Source: Bradyrhizobium oligotrophicum S58
GTDB lineage: Bacteria > Pseudomonadota > Alphaproteobacteria > Rhizobiales > Xanthobacteraceae
Direction: 5' to 3'
Assembly (NCBI RefSeq): GCF_000344805.1
Contig: NC_020453.1
Location: 930,001-994,000 of the forward strand
Length of the DNA stretch: 64,000 nucleotides
In this document: piece by piece, positions 36,040 through 45,037 of the stretch
How the letters are laid out: each line of letters opens with the position of its first letter
How positions within the stretch are numbered: position 1 is the stretch's first letter
Notes under the pieces: model-generated
What the model was told of the DNA's origin: nothing
The model's input: the letters and a program-made list of their open reading frames with translations, nothing else
Database searches by the model: none
Translations under genes and position numbers: made by a program

Positions 36040-38805
36040 ATGGCCGGATCGCCCAATTTGCAAGGCTCCGACGTAGTCCAGGCCTCCGGCCCGGCAATCG
36101 ATCCGCCTCCGTCAGACCCGGTCGAGCTCCCAGACGAGGCGGTGGAAGCTCAGCTCGCGCAAGGCGATTTCGGCGGGGTTGGTGCGGTGACGGCCGTGAG
36201 CGCCGGTGGGCTCACCATCAACCTTCTGTTCGATGCGGCCGCAATGGCCGCTCCAGCCAGCTTCCGGACCGGGATTCAGCAGGCCGCCGCGATCCTGACC
36301 TCCATGATCTCCGACCGAATCACGGTCAACATCAAGATCGACTACAGCGGAACCGGCGGAGGCGCTGCTGCAGGTCCTGATGGTGGCCAGTGGATGACCT
36401 ACTCGAGCGTTCGGTCCAACCTCGTTGGGAACGCTAGCCCCGGCGACACGACCTTCAACGCGTTACCGGCTGTATCGAGCATCCAAGGGCAATCCTATGT
36501 TGCCGTCTGGAATTCGCAGCTGAAGCTCTGGGGAGGACTTGGCGCCAACGATACCACGACCGACGATGGCAGCGCGACGTTCGCGACCGACATCAATTCA
36601 GGCCTGCTCGTCGGGGTGGCCCTTCATGAGCTTACGCACGCATTCGGCCGCGTGCCCTACGGCCCGCAGCCTGACGTGTTCGATCTCTTCCGGTTCTCAA
36701 CCCCAGGCGTCCGTCTCATGACGGGCGGCGCGACGGCGTCGACAGCCTACTTCTCAATTGATGGGGGGCAAACGAAGCTTGCCGACTACGGCCAGTCCTC
36801 CGATCCGAGCGACTTCCTGAACAGTGGCGTTCAGGGCGCCAACGATCCGTTTAACGAATTCTACACTTTCAACACACTTCAGACGCTGACGTCCGTCGAC
36901 CTCAAGCAAATGGATGCTCTCGGCTTTCATCTCGTCTCCGCAACGCCTGTAACTATAGAGGCGTTGGGAACGACCAGCCTGGTGCAGCTGGGATCAAGCT
37001 ATTTCCTCAATCCAGCTGGTGGGGGATTTGGCCCCCAACTCAAGCTAAACGGCGCCACGGTTCAGCCTGGGCAAATTGGTGGCTGGACGCCAATCGGTGC
37101 AGAAGCCGTGGGCGCGGGTTATGAGCTTGCCTGGAAGTTGGCCGGATCCGACCTTTACGCAGTGTGGACCCTCGACAGCAGCGGAAATTACGCAAGTAGC
37201 GCGATCGGAGGTGTCTCTGGACGGTCAGCCTCGTTCGAAACATTCGAGAATGTTTTTCATCAGGATCTCAACGGCGACGGTACGATCGGTATTCCGACCA
37301 TAGTCATCGAGGGGCTGGGATCGACCAGTCTGGTCCAGGCCGGCGATGGATATCTTTTGAATCCAGTCGGTGGCGGCACGGGCCCGCAAGTGAAGCTTGG
37401 CGGTGCCAACCTCGTCGCCGGTCAACTCGGCAGCTGGATGCCGATTGGCGCAGAAGCCGTGGGTAGCGGCTATGAGATCGCCTGGAAGGTGGCTGGAGCC
37501 GATCTTTACGCGGTGTGGGATCTCGACAGCAACGGAAACTATACGAGCAGCGCGGTCGGAGGTGTCTCTGGAAGCTCGGTCTCGCTGGAAGCGTTCGAGA
37601 GCGTGTTTCACCAGGATCTCAATGGTGACGGCATGATCGGCATTCCGGCGACGGTCATCGAGGCACTGGGATCAACCAGTCTCGTTCAGGCCGGCAACGG
37701 ATATATCCTGAATCCAGTTGGTGGCGGCACGGGCCCGCAAGTGAAGCTTGGCGGTGCCAACCTCGTGGCCGGCCAACTCGGCAGCTGGATGCCGATTGGC
37801 GCAGAAGCCGTGGGCGGTGGCTATGAGATCGCCTGGAAGGTGGCGGGAGCCGATCTTTACGCAGTGTGGAATCTTGACAGCAACGGAAACTACACGAGCA
37901 TTGCGATCGGAGGTGTTTCTGGGAGCTCCGCTTCGTTCGAGGCAATCGAGACCATCTTTCACCAAGATCTCAATGGTGACGGTACGATCGGGATTCCCAC
38001 GATAGTCATCGAGGGGCTAGGATCGACGAGTCTCACCCAGGTCGGCAATGGATATTTTATGAATCCGGTCGGCGGCGGCGCGGGTCCGCAAGTGAAGCTT
38101 GGCGGCGCCAATGTTGTGGTCGGACAACTCGGCAGCTGGATGCCAATCGGCGCAGAAGCCGTGGGTAGCGGCTACGAGGTCGCCTGGAAGGTCGCGGGAG
38201 CTGATGTTTATGCAGTTTGGAGCCTGGACAGCGGCGGCAACTACACAGGCAGCGCGATTGGAGGTGTTTCGGGAATCTCGGCCTCATTCGAGGCGTTCGA
38301 AACCACTTTCCATCAAGACCTCAACGGAGACGGTACGATCGGTGTAACCGCCCAAGTTTCAGCGGGCTACCCGCAAGGCAATCTCAGCGTCGCAAATGGT
38401 GTCCTCTCTTCGGGAAAAACCGCACATCAAGCAGCGACTTACCCCTCCGACCTGTTCAGCCAGGACGGATTCCATTTCGCTGAAGGCGCCCAAGGACAGA
38501 TGATCATCTCCAGTCCCCAGCCATTGCTTGGTGGCCCACAGCAGACGCCATTGTGGGCACCGCATGACGTTTTCGCATTCAACCAAGAGCTTGGGCAGAG
38601 TATCGCCGCCAACTTCGCATCGGAGGCAGACATGGTTTGGCTCAGTCACAATCGCGCTGCCACGCAAGCGGCGATCTTCTCGGCAAGTCACGACAATACG
38701 CCTGGAAACATTGTTGTTTCTGATTCAGCACAGGACGTGCTTACGACACATCAATCCATCACGGAGGCAGTTCTGAGCCATCTTGCCGGCTTTCATCTTG
38801 TCTAG
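36040..38805 (+). CDS. Metalloprotease with four tryptophan-rich/EF-hand repeats
   Basis: 921 residues. The N-terminal 300 residues look like an NF038122-type metalloprotease: zinc motif HELTHAFG with H196, E197 and H200, and ADYGQSSDPSDFLNSG near 245. Four tandem repeats of 117 residues follow (nt 36940-38343), each with LGSTSLVQ, a WMPIGAEA block, YEIAWKVAGADLYAVW, and a calcium-loop-like DLNGDGTIG at the end. These resemble the W_rich_C domain. The last 150 residues form a different domain (LFSQDGFHFAEGAQG, APHDVFAFNQELGQSIA) seen in large secreted alphaproteobacterial proteins. There is no Sec signal, so type I export is likely (inference). It interrupts the glycan cluster. Confidence 0.8.
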   Translation: MAGSPNLQGSDVVQASGPAIDPPPSDPVELPDEAVEAQLAQGDFGGVGAVTAVSAGGLTINLLFDAAAMAAPASFRTGIQQAAAILTSMISDRITVNIKIDYSGTGGGAAAGPDGGQWMTYSSVRSNLVGNASPGDTTFNALPAVSSIQGQSYVAVWNSQLKLWGGLGANDTTTDDGSATFATDINSGLLVGVALHELTHAFGRVPYGPQPDVFDLFRFSTPGVRLMTGGATASTAYFSIDGGQTKLADYGQSSDPSDFLNSGVQGANDPFNEFYTFNTLQTLTSVDLKQMDALGFHLVSATPVTIEALGTTSLVQLGSSYFLNPAGGGFGPQLKLNGATVQPGQIGGWTPIGAEAVGAGYELAWKLAGSDLYAVWTLDSSGNYASSAIGGVSGRSASFETFENVFHQDLNGDGTIGIPTIVIEGLGSTSLVQAGDGYLLNPVGGGTGPQVKLGGANLVAGQLGSWMPIGAEAVGSGYEIAWKVAGADLYAVWDLDSNGNYTSSAVGGVSGSSVSLEAFESVFHQDLNGDGMIGIPATVIEALGSTSLVQAGNGYILNPVGGGTGPQVKLGGANLVAGQLGSWMPIGAEAVGGGYEIAWKVAGADLYAVWNLDSNGNYTSIAIGGVSGSSASFEAIETIFHQDLNGDGTIGIPTIVIEGLGSTSLTQVGNGYFMNPVGGGAGPQVKLGGANVVVGQLGSWMPIGAEAVGSGYEVAWKVAGADVYAVWSLDSGGNYTGSAIGGVSGISASFEAFETTFHQDLNGDGTIGVTAQVSAGYPQGNLSVANGVLSSGKTAHQAATYPSDLFSQDGFHFAEGAQGQMIISSPQPLLGGPQQTPLWAPHDVFAFNQELGQSIAANFASEADMVWLSHNRAATQAAIFSASHDNTPGNIVVSDSAQDVLTTHQSITEAVLSHLAGFHLV
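36940..38343 (+). repeat. Four tandem 351-bp coding repeats
   Basis: Units start at about 36940, 37291, 37642 and 37993, each 351 bp (117 codons). The last three are strikingly similar even at the DNA level, sharing for example CAAGTGAAGCTTGGCGG and CAGCTGGATGCC. The first is more diverged. Recent duplication or homogenisation is likely. Confidence 0.9.
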
Positions 38806-39691
38806 TTCAATGCTCCGACCGGATTGGCAGAATCTTGGATGCGGGCGGGCTAGTGCATCGCGTCGCACTTTCAACGTCACCTCTCTGCACGGTACGGAGA
38901 TCGACGGAGATGATTGCTGGGGCCGCCAACAATCGTGGCGGCATCGGCGAACTCCGGCATCGAAACCTCCGCGCTAATCCTTGAGCGATGTCGAGGCCCT
39001 TCTGGGTGTCGAATGCGACATGCTCCTTCCGCTTGGGCCGAAGACTGTATCCGAGTCCACGAGCGCTGCTCGTGGATGACGTTGCGGTTTGCTGGCAGCA
39101 GTTGATTTTGCCGCAAGACCGATGATCTACTAGCTGGAAAGGTAGATCGTCGCCTGACCGCCTTTAAAGCCGTGGCCCCGAACTTGCTCCCGTCCAGATC
39201 CGGGCATGCAGAAAAGCAAGCGCATCAAAGCCGCTGATCTTGCATTCAATCTGGGGGGCGACTGAGTGGTCGACCGTCAAGGTGACCGTGGCATGCAGGA
39301 TGTCCTCCTCGCGCAGTTGTCCCTTCGCCTGAGAAGGGCAGCCGGTGTGAAAGAGCTAAACGTTACCGGTCGAGCTGCTGCCGGATTTCGCGCGACGATT
39401 TTGTCAGAGTTCCGTCCCGAAGCGGCTCGTGCCGGTTCTCTTGCGAATGGACACCCTGGCGTCCCCCCTTAAGTGTCAGCGGAGTTTGGATCGGTCAGGT
39501 TGGCGTCCATAGGGCCGGCCATTAGACTTTAGCGATCGCAAATGGTATCGCGTAGCGCAAGCTGGAATGGCTGTGCACGTGTATGACCAGAACACGAGGA
39601 CAATTGTCATCCAGGGCGGGGTTTCTGGACTCCCCTTAATCGTTGAAAAATTGCCGAGCGCCCACGGTTGCGGCGGTGTCGAGTGGAGAAA
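38806..39691. other. Stretch with unrecognised gene relics
   Basis: About 890 bp with no intact gene. Minus-strand islands read LRPKRKEHVAFDTQKGLDIA (about 38985-39045) and REEDILHATVTLTVDHSVAP (about 39255-39320), which look like real protein fragments cut by stops and frame changes. I could not assign them. They are probably remains of a transposase or accessory gene. The 3' end should contain the promoter of the GDP-mannose dehydratase gene. Confidence 0.35.
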
Positions 39692-40774
39692 ATGGTGGAT
39701 CAAGATCGTAAACGACGTGTGGCGCTCATTACTGGTGTGACTGGCCAGGACGGTGCCTACCTGGCTGAGTATCTGCTCGGACTCGGCTACACGGTCCATG
39801 GAATCAAACGGCGTTCGTCCTCCTTCAACACTGCTCGTGTGGATCATCTCTACCAGGATCCTCACGTCGGAGACGTCCCGTTCCTGATGCACTATGGCGA
39901 CATGACGGACTCGACCAATCTTATCCGTTTGGTCCAGCAGATCAGGCCCACCGAGATATACAACCTCGCAGCTCAAAGTCATGTCGCCGTGAGCTTTGAG
40001 AGCCCGGAATACACCGCCAATGCGGACGCAGTAGGGGTCTTGCGGCTGTTGGAGGCTATTCGCATTCTCGGCTTGGAGAAGGACACGCGATTTTATCAGG
40101 CTTCGACCTCGGAGCTGTACGGTTTGGTGCAGGAGGTTCCGCAACGGGAGACGACGCCGTTCTATCCGCGGTCTCCATATGCAGTCGCAAAGCTATATGG
40201 CTATTGGATCACGGTAAACTACCGTGAGGCATATGGCATGTTTGCTTCCAATGGCATCTTGTTCAACCATGAAAGCCCCATACGCGGAGAGACTTTCGTA
40301 ACTCGCAAGATTACGCGGGGGGTTGCAAGAATAGAAGTCGGTCTGGAGGACGCGATCTATCTTGGTAACCTCGAAGCAAAGCGCGATTGGGGGCACGCGC
40401 GGGACTACGTCAGGGGAATGCACGCAATCCTGCAGGCGGACAAACCGGATGATTTTGTGCTTGCAACGGGAGAGACGCGCTCGGTGCGCGAATTCGTTGA
40501 GCTTGCCTTTGGTGAAGTTGGTCGTCGCGTCGAGTGGCAAGGCGAGGGCGTCGACGAGGTGGGGCGCGATGTGGCTTCGGGCAAGATCGTCGTGCGCATC
40601 GACCCGGCCTATTTCCGCCCGACCGAGGTCGATCTCCTGATCGGAGATGCGACAAAGGCACGGCAGAAGCTCGGTTGGACGGCGCAAACGAGCTTTCGGG
40701 ATCTGGTGAAGGAAATGGTCGCCAGCGATCTGGCTGATGCTCGTCGTGATGTGAGCGGCAGCAGGGGCGTTTAG
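39692..40774 (+). CDS. gmd: GDP-mannose 4,6-dehydratase
   Basis: About 360 residues from the ATG at 39692, with TGGAGAAA just upstream. Diagnostic motifs are [20 protein letters not shown] with the GxxGxxG-type loop, [15 protein letters not shown], the catalytic STSELYG triad region, and [15 protein letters not shown] (Tyr-x3-Lys). It makes GDP-4-keto-6-deoxy-D-mannose, the precursor of GDP-L-fucose, GDP-rhamnose and GDP-perosamine. The next enzyme, GDP-L-fucose synthase, lies at 12231. The stop overlaps by a few bases with that of a convergent small gene. Confidence 0.94.
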   Translation: MVDQDRKRRVALITGVTGQDGAYLAEYLLGLGYTVHGIKRRSSSFNTARVDHLYQDPHVGDVPFLMHYGDMTDSTNLIRLVQQIRPTEIYNLAAQSHVAVSFESPEYTANADAVGVLRLLEAIRILGLEKDTRFYQASTSELYGLVQEVPQRETTPFYPRSPYAVAKLYGYWITVNYREAYGMFASNGILFNHESPIRGETFVTRKITRGVARIEVGLEDAIYLGNLEAKRDWGHARDYVRGMHAILQADKPDDFVLATGETRSVREFVELAFGEVGRRVEWQGEGVDEVGRDVASGKIVVRIDPAYFRPTEVDLLIGDATKARQKLGWTAQTSFRDLVKEMVASDLADARRDVSGSRGV

Positions 40775-41184
40775 CGGCTGTAACCTTGATAAACATCGAC
40801 CGCGGCAGAATTCACCAACACTGAGGAGAACGTCATCGAGGCGTGCGGACTCTGAAGCCGCAACCGAATCTTGGTGGGCGGGTGAGTTTGCTTCCAAACG
40901 TCACCCCTGCCGACGGTTGATGAGGGGGGCAATCTCAGGTTGGTGGCGGGAGCTTCCGTGTACGTGTCGGAATCTGGCAGATGAGATATCGGCCAGGACA
41001 TGGGTTCGAGCTCAGCCAGCTGGCCAGACGACGACCAACCCGACAGCGTCCACTCGTGAGGGGATAGCACCTGGATGCGTTGCATGGTCAGCTCTTGGCC
41101 GAAAACCAGGCGCGATCCCTGGATGGGGACGAGCTTGAGGCCTCGGCCGGATGGGGCTCTGGCAATGCTCCACATGTGATCCAT
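40771..41184 (-). CDS. Hypothetical protein
   Basis: A 137-residue minus-strand frame that looks truly coding. Codon third positions are mostly G or C, and the composition is beta-rich: [37 protein letters not shown] and [20 protein letters not shown]. There is no signal peptide or membrane segment, and no strong ribosome binding site; an ATG at 41175 is an alternative. It converges with gmd, with the stop codons overlapping. I recognise no family. It may be a truncated C-terminal part of a larger protein. Confidence 0.4.
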   Translation of the reverse strand: MDHMWSIARAPSGRGLKLVPIQGSRLVFGQELTMQRIQVLSPHEWTLSGWSSSGQLAELEPMSWPISHLPDSDTYTEAPATNLRLPPSSTVGRGDVWKQTHPPTKIRLRLQSPHASMTFSSVLVNSAAVDVYQGYSR

Positions 41185-41413
41185 TAGGGGGACGGGACTC
41201 TCTCATCTGTGAAATCTGAAGCGCTGTGGCCAGGAGCCACGGGCGTGGAGGTCGTGTGCAAAGCCAATCACTCCAGCGAGACGCTCAATCGTCCATGCTC
41301 GACCTTGGGCAGGCGTCGCCGTGCTGCGAGATTGGCAGTTGCAAACCAGGGGTAGGCAAATTGAGCCGCGTGCATTAACAGAACAGCATGACCGTCTGTC
41401 AGAGGGCCGAGAG

Positions 41414-42562
41414 TTGAGTGGTCGCGATATTTCAGCACCCGAGAGCAAGAACATTCCTCACGTCCCTGCGCTCGACGAGCTGCGGGGGATTGCTGCCCTG
41501 ATGGTGCTGTTCGCGCATCTCACCCATAATTTGACGAGAGGTGTCGACCCGAGCATTGGTGCATGGCTATACCCCTCCAATCCGTTCTTTGCCGTGCTTG
41601 CCGAAGGGCATGCGGGCGTATCGCTGTTCCTTGTTCTGAGTGGCTTTCTGTTTTCTTACGGCGCGCATAACCGCCAAGTTTCGTATCGAGGCTTTGTTCG
41701 CAATAGAATCCTGCGTATTTTTCCTATGTACGTGCTACTGCTGTTTCTGGAAGCCTATACATATCCAGCTCAGTTCTCATTTAGCGCATTCGCGTCCAGC
41801 TTGTTCTTGATGGGGAATACTCCCGCCGGTCTCGCGGGGGGAGCGTTCACAATCCTGTTGTGGACCATATGTGTCGAATTTCAATTCTATCTGGTCTTCC
41901 CTTTTCTGAATTCTTTCAAACTGAAATACGGGGTTAAGTACCTGGTTCACCTGCTGGGGCTTGCAATCCTGCTTCGCATTCTTTGTGTTGGTCTGGGTGC
42001 CTCTCCTCGCAACCTTTCTTACTTTACAATTGTAGGGCGCATCGATCAGTTTCTCATCGGGATGATTGCTGCTCATCTTTACCGAGAGGGTGTGTTGGCA
42101 ACCAGGAGATCCGGAATTCTCCTCGTCGGCGTATCCTGCCTCATTGTGTTGTCGCTTTTTGCGTTCAACAGGCTTGGCGGGTGGGAGCGAGACGCCAACT
42201 GGAAGGCTCTGTGGCACACCTATGAAGGCTTCCTGTTCGCTTCTTTGATCGTGATATATGTTCAAGCGCACGGATCGTTTCATGATTACTATACGACCTT
42301 GCTCAGGAAAATCGGACTGGTGAGCTATTCACTTTACCTGATCCATATGCCCATCCTTCTCATGTTTCAAAAGCACAATTGGTATTTGACGTTGACCGGA
42401 AGCCCGTATGTCAATGCGCTACTATCGGGAGTCTATCTCGTTCCTGTTGCGGTCTTGGTGGCTACAGCCACTTATTGGCTTATTGAGCGGCCATTCATCG
42501 ATCTTAGGGGGGAGTACCTTAAGCCAGTTTCAGCTCCTGCTCGGTTGGCCAAAGCGGAATAG
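41414..42562 (+). CDS. Acyltransferase 3 family membrane protein
   Basis: About 382 residues. The N-terminus VPALDELRGIAALMVLFAHL, with its arginine and downstream catalytic histidine (AHLTHN), is diagnostic of the Acyl_transf_3 family (OafA/NodX-type). About ten membrane helices follow, with GVSLFLVLSGFLFSYG and the C-terminal YSLYLIHMPIL. It transfers an acyl group, usually acetyl, to a glycan at the inner membrane. The start is unsure: a TTG at 41414 with GAGGG upstream, or a GTG at 41321 in the same frame. A periplasmic-protein gene starts 5 bp later. Confidence 0.85.
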   Translation: MSGRDISAPESKNIPHVPALDELRGIAALMVLFAHLTHNLTRGVDPSIGAWLYPSNPFFAVLAEGHAGVSLFLVLSGFLFSYGAHNRQVSYRGFVRNRILRIFPMYVLLLFLEAYTYPAQFSFSAFASSLFLMGNTPAGLAGGAFTILLWTICVEFQFYLVFPFLNSFKLKYGVKYLVHLLGLAILLRILCVGLGASPRNLSYFTIVGRIDQFLIGMIAAHLYREGVLATRRSGILLVGVSCLIVLSLFAFNRLGGWERDANWKALWHTYEGFLFASLIVIYVQAHGSFHDYYTTLLRKIGLVSYSLYLIHMPILLMFQKHNWYLTLTGSPYVNALLSGVYLVPVAVLVATATYWLIERPFIDLRGEYLKPVSAPARLAKAE

Positions 42563-42566
42563 AGGC

Positions 42567-43640
42567 ATGAAGTGGTTACTGAGAGCGATATTGGCTTCGA
42601 ACCTTGTGAGTTTGTGCTCCAATCAAGCAAGCGCGTTTGATTGGGATTACAAGGACGCCAGGTTTGACCTGAGCGCCTCGGCGATCTTGGGAGATCGAGC
42701 TGCTTTCGAGTCCTGGAGAAATGAGCCCCTCAATTACATCAAGGAGCAATTCGAGGGTGCAATCAACGTCGCGCCGGAGGTGGTCGGTGTTCATGATCCG
42801 ATAAAGAAGGCTGGTTTTGCGATCGAGCAGATCGATCTGCTGTTCTCCCATGTGGCTCAAGACGGAGCTGATCTTCGATATACCGTTGCCGTGGCGCGAC
42901 CGGACAAGCCAAATCCTGATCTGCCGACGATCGTGGCAATCAATGGTCACGGCGAGGTGGGGGGCGAAGGGAGCGGTCAGGCGCCCACAACGTTGTTCGA
43001 CGATGATGGACATGGCGCGTATTTGGCTAGAGGCGGGTTTACGGTGGTTGCCTTTCCGAACACGATCCATGCGCCGTTTGCGGACCTTTCGAGGCGCGTG
43101 GACTATTCGATCATCTGGGCGAGGCTTGCGGATCTAGCGCTGACGCGGATAAAGCCTTTGCTGAATTCGAATCCCGACTACATTGGGCTGGGAAACGCGG
43201 CTGGCGGACTAACGAGCCTTATGTTGGCGATCGTTCGGCCGGATATCAAGGCAATGGCTGCGAATGGCGCGTTCTTCTCGCTTGAGCATACGCGGCGGGA
43301 GTATCGGATCTTCACGCATCCATTTTGCCATGACTTTCGTGCGTTCTTTTCGTATTCCGCTCTCTATGCATTGCTCGCGCCGAAACCGCTACTGATCGAA
43401 GAAGGTCGGCGCGATGGTCTTTGGTTGGGTTATGGAGCGTCGCACCCTGAGTCCTGGTTTAGTGGCACGAAGCGGGGCGCAATTAGTGATGAGACGATCG
43501 GAGCGTACCTCGAGCTGAAACAGATCTGGGTGAAGTTTGGCTCGCTTATCGAGCTGGATATTCACGATAAGGGGCACGAAGATGTGGATACGTCAGCATT
43601 CGTTGGTTTTGTGCAACGAGTTCGTGCGGCGCCGCCTTAA
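42567..43640 (+). CDS. Secreted alpha/beta-hydrolase-like protein lacking the nucleophile Ser
   Basis: 357 residues with a signal peptide (MKWLLRAILASNLVSLCSNQ, ending ASA). The fold resembles acetyl xylan esterase/dienelactone hydrolase proteins: LPTIVAINGHGEVGG (oxyanion strand), YIGLGNAAGGLTSLMLAIVR (nucleophile elbow), KPLLIEEGRRDGLW (acid) and HDKGHEDVD (histidine). At the elbow the sequence is G-N-A-A-G where G-x-S-x-G is expected, so the catalytic serine is replaced by alanine. It follows the acyltransferase gene by 5 bp, suggesting a glycan-related binding or regulatory role. A frame open to 42408 overlaps the acyltransferase and is rejected. Confidence 0.7.
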   Translation: MKWLLRAILASNLVSLCSNQASAFDWDYKDARFDLSASAILGDRAAFESWRNEPLNYIKEQFEGAINVAPEVVGVHDPIKKAGFAIEQIDLLFSHVAQDGADLRYTVAVARPDKPNPDLPTIVAINGHGEVGGEGSGQAPTTLFDDDGHGAYLARGGFTVVAFPNTIHAPFADLSRRVDYSIIWARLADLALTRIKPLLNSNPDYIGLGNAAGGLTSLMLAIVRPDIKAMAANGAFFSLEHTRREYRIFTHPFCHDFRAFFSYSALYALLAPKPLLIEEGRRDGLWLGYGASHPESWFSGTKRGAISDETIGAYLELKQIWVKFGSLIELDIHDKGHEDVDTSAFVGFVQRVRAAPP

Positions 43641-43657
43641 AGACAGTCGGACGATCG

Positions 43658-43984
43658 ATGCTTAGAAGTCTGATCTACTGTCTCTTCGTAGCCGTTGCGG
43701 CCGCAGCTTGCAGTATTGGAGTGCTCTATTCTGCGGGATGGCGTTCTCGCTCGCAGATCTCGGACGTGACTGCGAAGGCGCAGGCGGAGAGTCTTGTTCC
43801 ATACTGCTTGGAGTCCGCCAAGGCTGATCCGTGGCGCTATTACTATCTTGGGAAGATGAAGAGCGCCTCGGTGGAAATTAGGATCCAGGTAGTCAGGGCG
43901 GCCGGCTGGGCTACACCTCTCGGGCAGGATCAGCCGAATGGCTGGCTCGCCGAAGCATGTTTGCGCGAGCTTGATGTCAGATAG
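43658..43984 (+). CDS. Small membrane-anchored hypothetical protein
   Basis: 108 residues beginning MLRSLIYCLFVAVAAAACSI, a signal anchor or possibly a lipoprotein signal (AAAC). A soluble domain of about 80 residues follows (YCLESAKADPWRYYYLGKMK, VVRAAGWATPLGQDQPNGWL). It is read 17 bp after the hydrolase-like gene and is probably in the same operon. I know no family for it. Confidence 0.6.
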   Translation: MLRSLIYCLFVAVAAAACSIGVLYSAGWRSRSQISDVTAKAQAESLVPYCLESAKADPWRYYYLGKMKSASVEIRIQVVRAAGWATPLGQDQPNGWLAEACLRELDVR

Positions 43985-44004
43985 TACCTTTGCGACGGCA
44001 GCGG

Positions 44005-44167
44005 CTTGACTTCGGGCTGGTTCAGCAGCTTCGCTACTAACTTGGCGAACCTTGCCGTTCTCCAGCTGGGTATGGTTCTTCGTGAATGTCGTCGGGTCCC
44101 ATACCGAATCGTCGGGCGCCGACCCCGCGAACCAGCGGTAGAGCAGATTGTCGTCAAACTGCTCCAT
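44005..44167 (-). pseudogene. IS5-like transposase N-terminal remnant, frameshifted
   Basis: The minus strand reads MEQFDDNLLYRWFAGSAPDD, then SVWDPTTFTKN. This is the conserved N-terminal block of IS5/IS1182-type transposases. A frameshift then leads into FAKLVAKLLNQPEVKPLPS, matching the next conserved block. The catalytic part is missing, so it is a dead fragment. Confidence 0.75.
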
Positions 44168-44392
44168 GAGCTGACGTTAGGGGGATGCCATAGAATGCCT
44201 CGAGCAGCAGACGCTCAGGAACTGCTCGGGGTGACCTCCCTTCGAGCAGCCCGACACGCCCACCGCAACCCGCCTCAAAGTCCGTGACGACGCCCACGCC
44301 CCTCTCGCGAGGCGGGACGGGCCTAGACAATCGTGTTTTGTATCGCGCCGGCGAGGGCCGCCTTGTTGAGCTTGGGCGTGGGCTTCAGGATC
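44168..44392. other. Spacer between IS remnants
   Basis: About 225 bp between the IS5-like remnant and the presumed IS66 end. No gene or named element was seen. Confidence 0.3.
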
Positions 44393-44433
44393 GTAAGCGT
44401 AGTGCTACGGCCCTCCTGATCGACGCTTGACGT

Positions 44434-45037
44434 CTACTTGAGCCGCGTGACGCGACGCCGCGGCTTCCAGCTTTCGGACAAGGCGTTGACAGCTGCCTCG
44501 AGCGCCTTCCGGTCGATGGTGTTGGGATCGAACGGCTCGGGGCCCCAAAGGCGCATGTGTTCGTGCTCCGGATGGGACGAGTCGCCGATGGCATCGAGGT
44601 ATTCGGCATAGCCTGGCGGGCCGCCGACGTCTTCCGGCGGACAACGACCGGCGGCTTCGAGCAGGAGAGGAAGTCCCTCGGTCGATGTATCGTCGAACCA
44701 TTTTTCGAGCTTGATCACATGGTCCCCAGCCGTCGCCGAAGTCATAGAGATAGTGGATCGTCTTGGTGCCTGTCTCACGAATGATATCGACGAGCCGCGC
44801 CTTGCGGGCATCGATGGGCTGGGGACCAAAATCGCCATCGGGATCAGGGATGCCCCAGCGCCCTTCGCCAGCCAGGAACTCGAAGAGGTGACTGTTCGTC
44901 CAGCCAAACGCCGTTTGAAGCGTCAGATGCAGCCGATCGAGGCGCAGGGCGACAGGGACGACGAGACGACGCATTGCCTCCGGCCTGACCGCCTTGAGGG
45001 TCACCTTGATCCGGACGGCGGTCGTGTTCAGGCTCAT
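44434..45037 (-). pseudogene. Plasmid pRiA4b ORF-3-like protein, one-base frameshift
   Basis: The ATG at 45037 overlaps the stop of the IS66 TnpC fragment (ATGA). The frame reads VRIKVTLKAVRPEAMRRLVV, LHLTLQTAFGWTNSHLFEF and TIHYLYDFGDGW, the pattern of pRiA4b ORF-3 family proteins. After FGDGW an extra base in a run of four C (44724-44727 on the + strand) shifts the frame. Removing it continues as DHVIKLEKWFDDTSTEGLPL and GPPGYAEYLDAIGD to the stop at 44434. Such genes are known passengers of IS66-like elements. The lesion is a single base in a homopolymer, so it could also be a sequencing error. Confidence 0.78.

Noticed and set aside
36940..38343. Regular 351-bp repeats considered as a CRISPR or satellite array
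   Set aside because: The period is an exact multiple of three, the frame stays open, and conservation follows codons. They are protein repeats.
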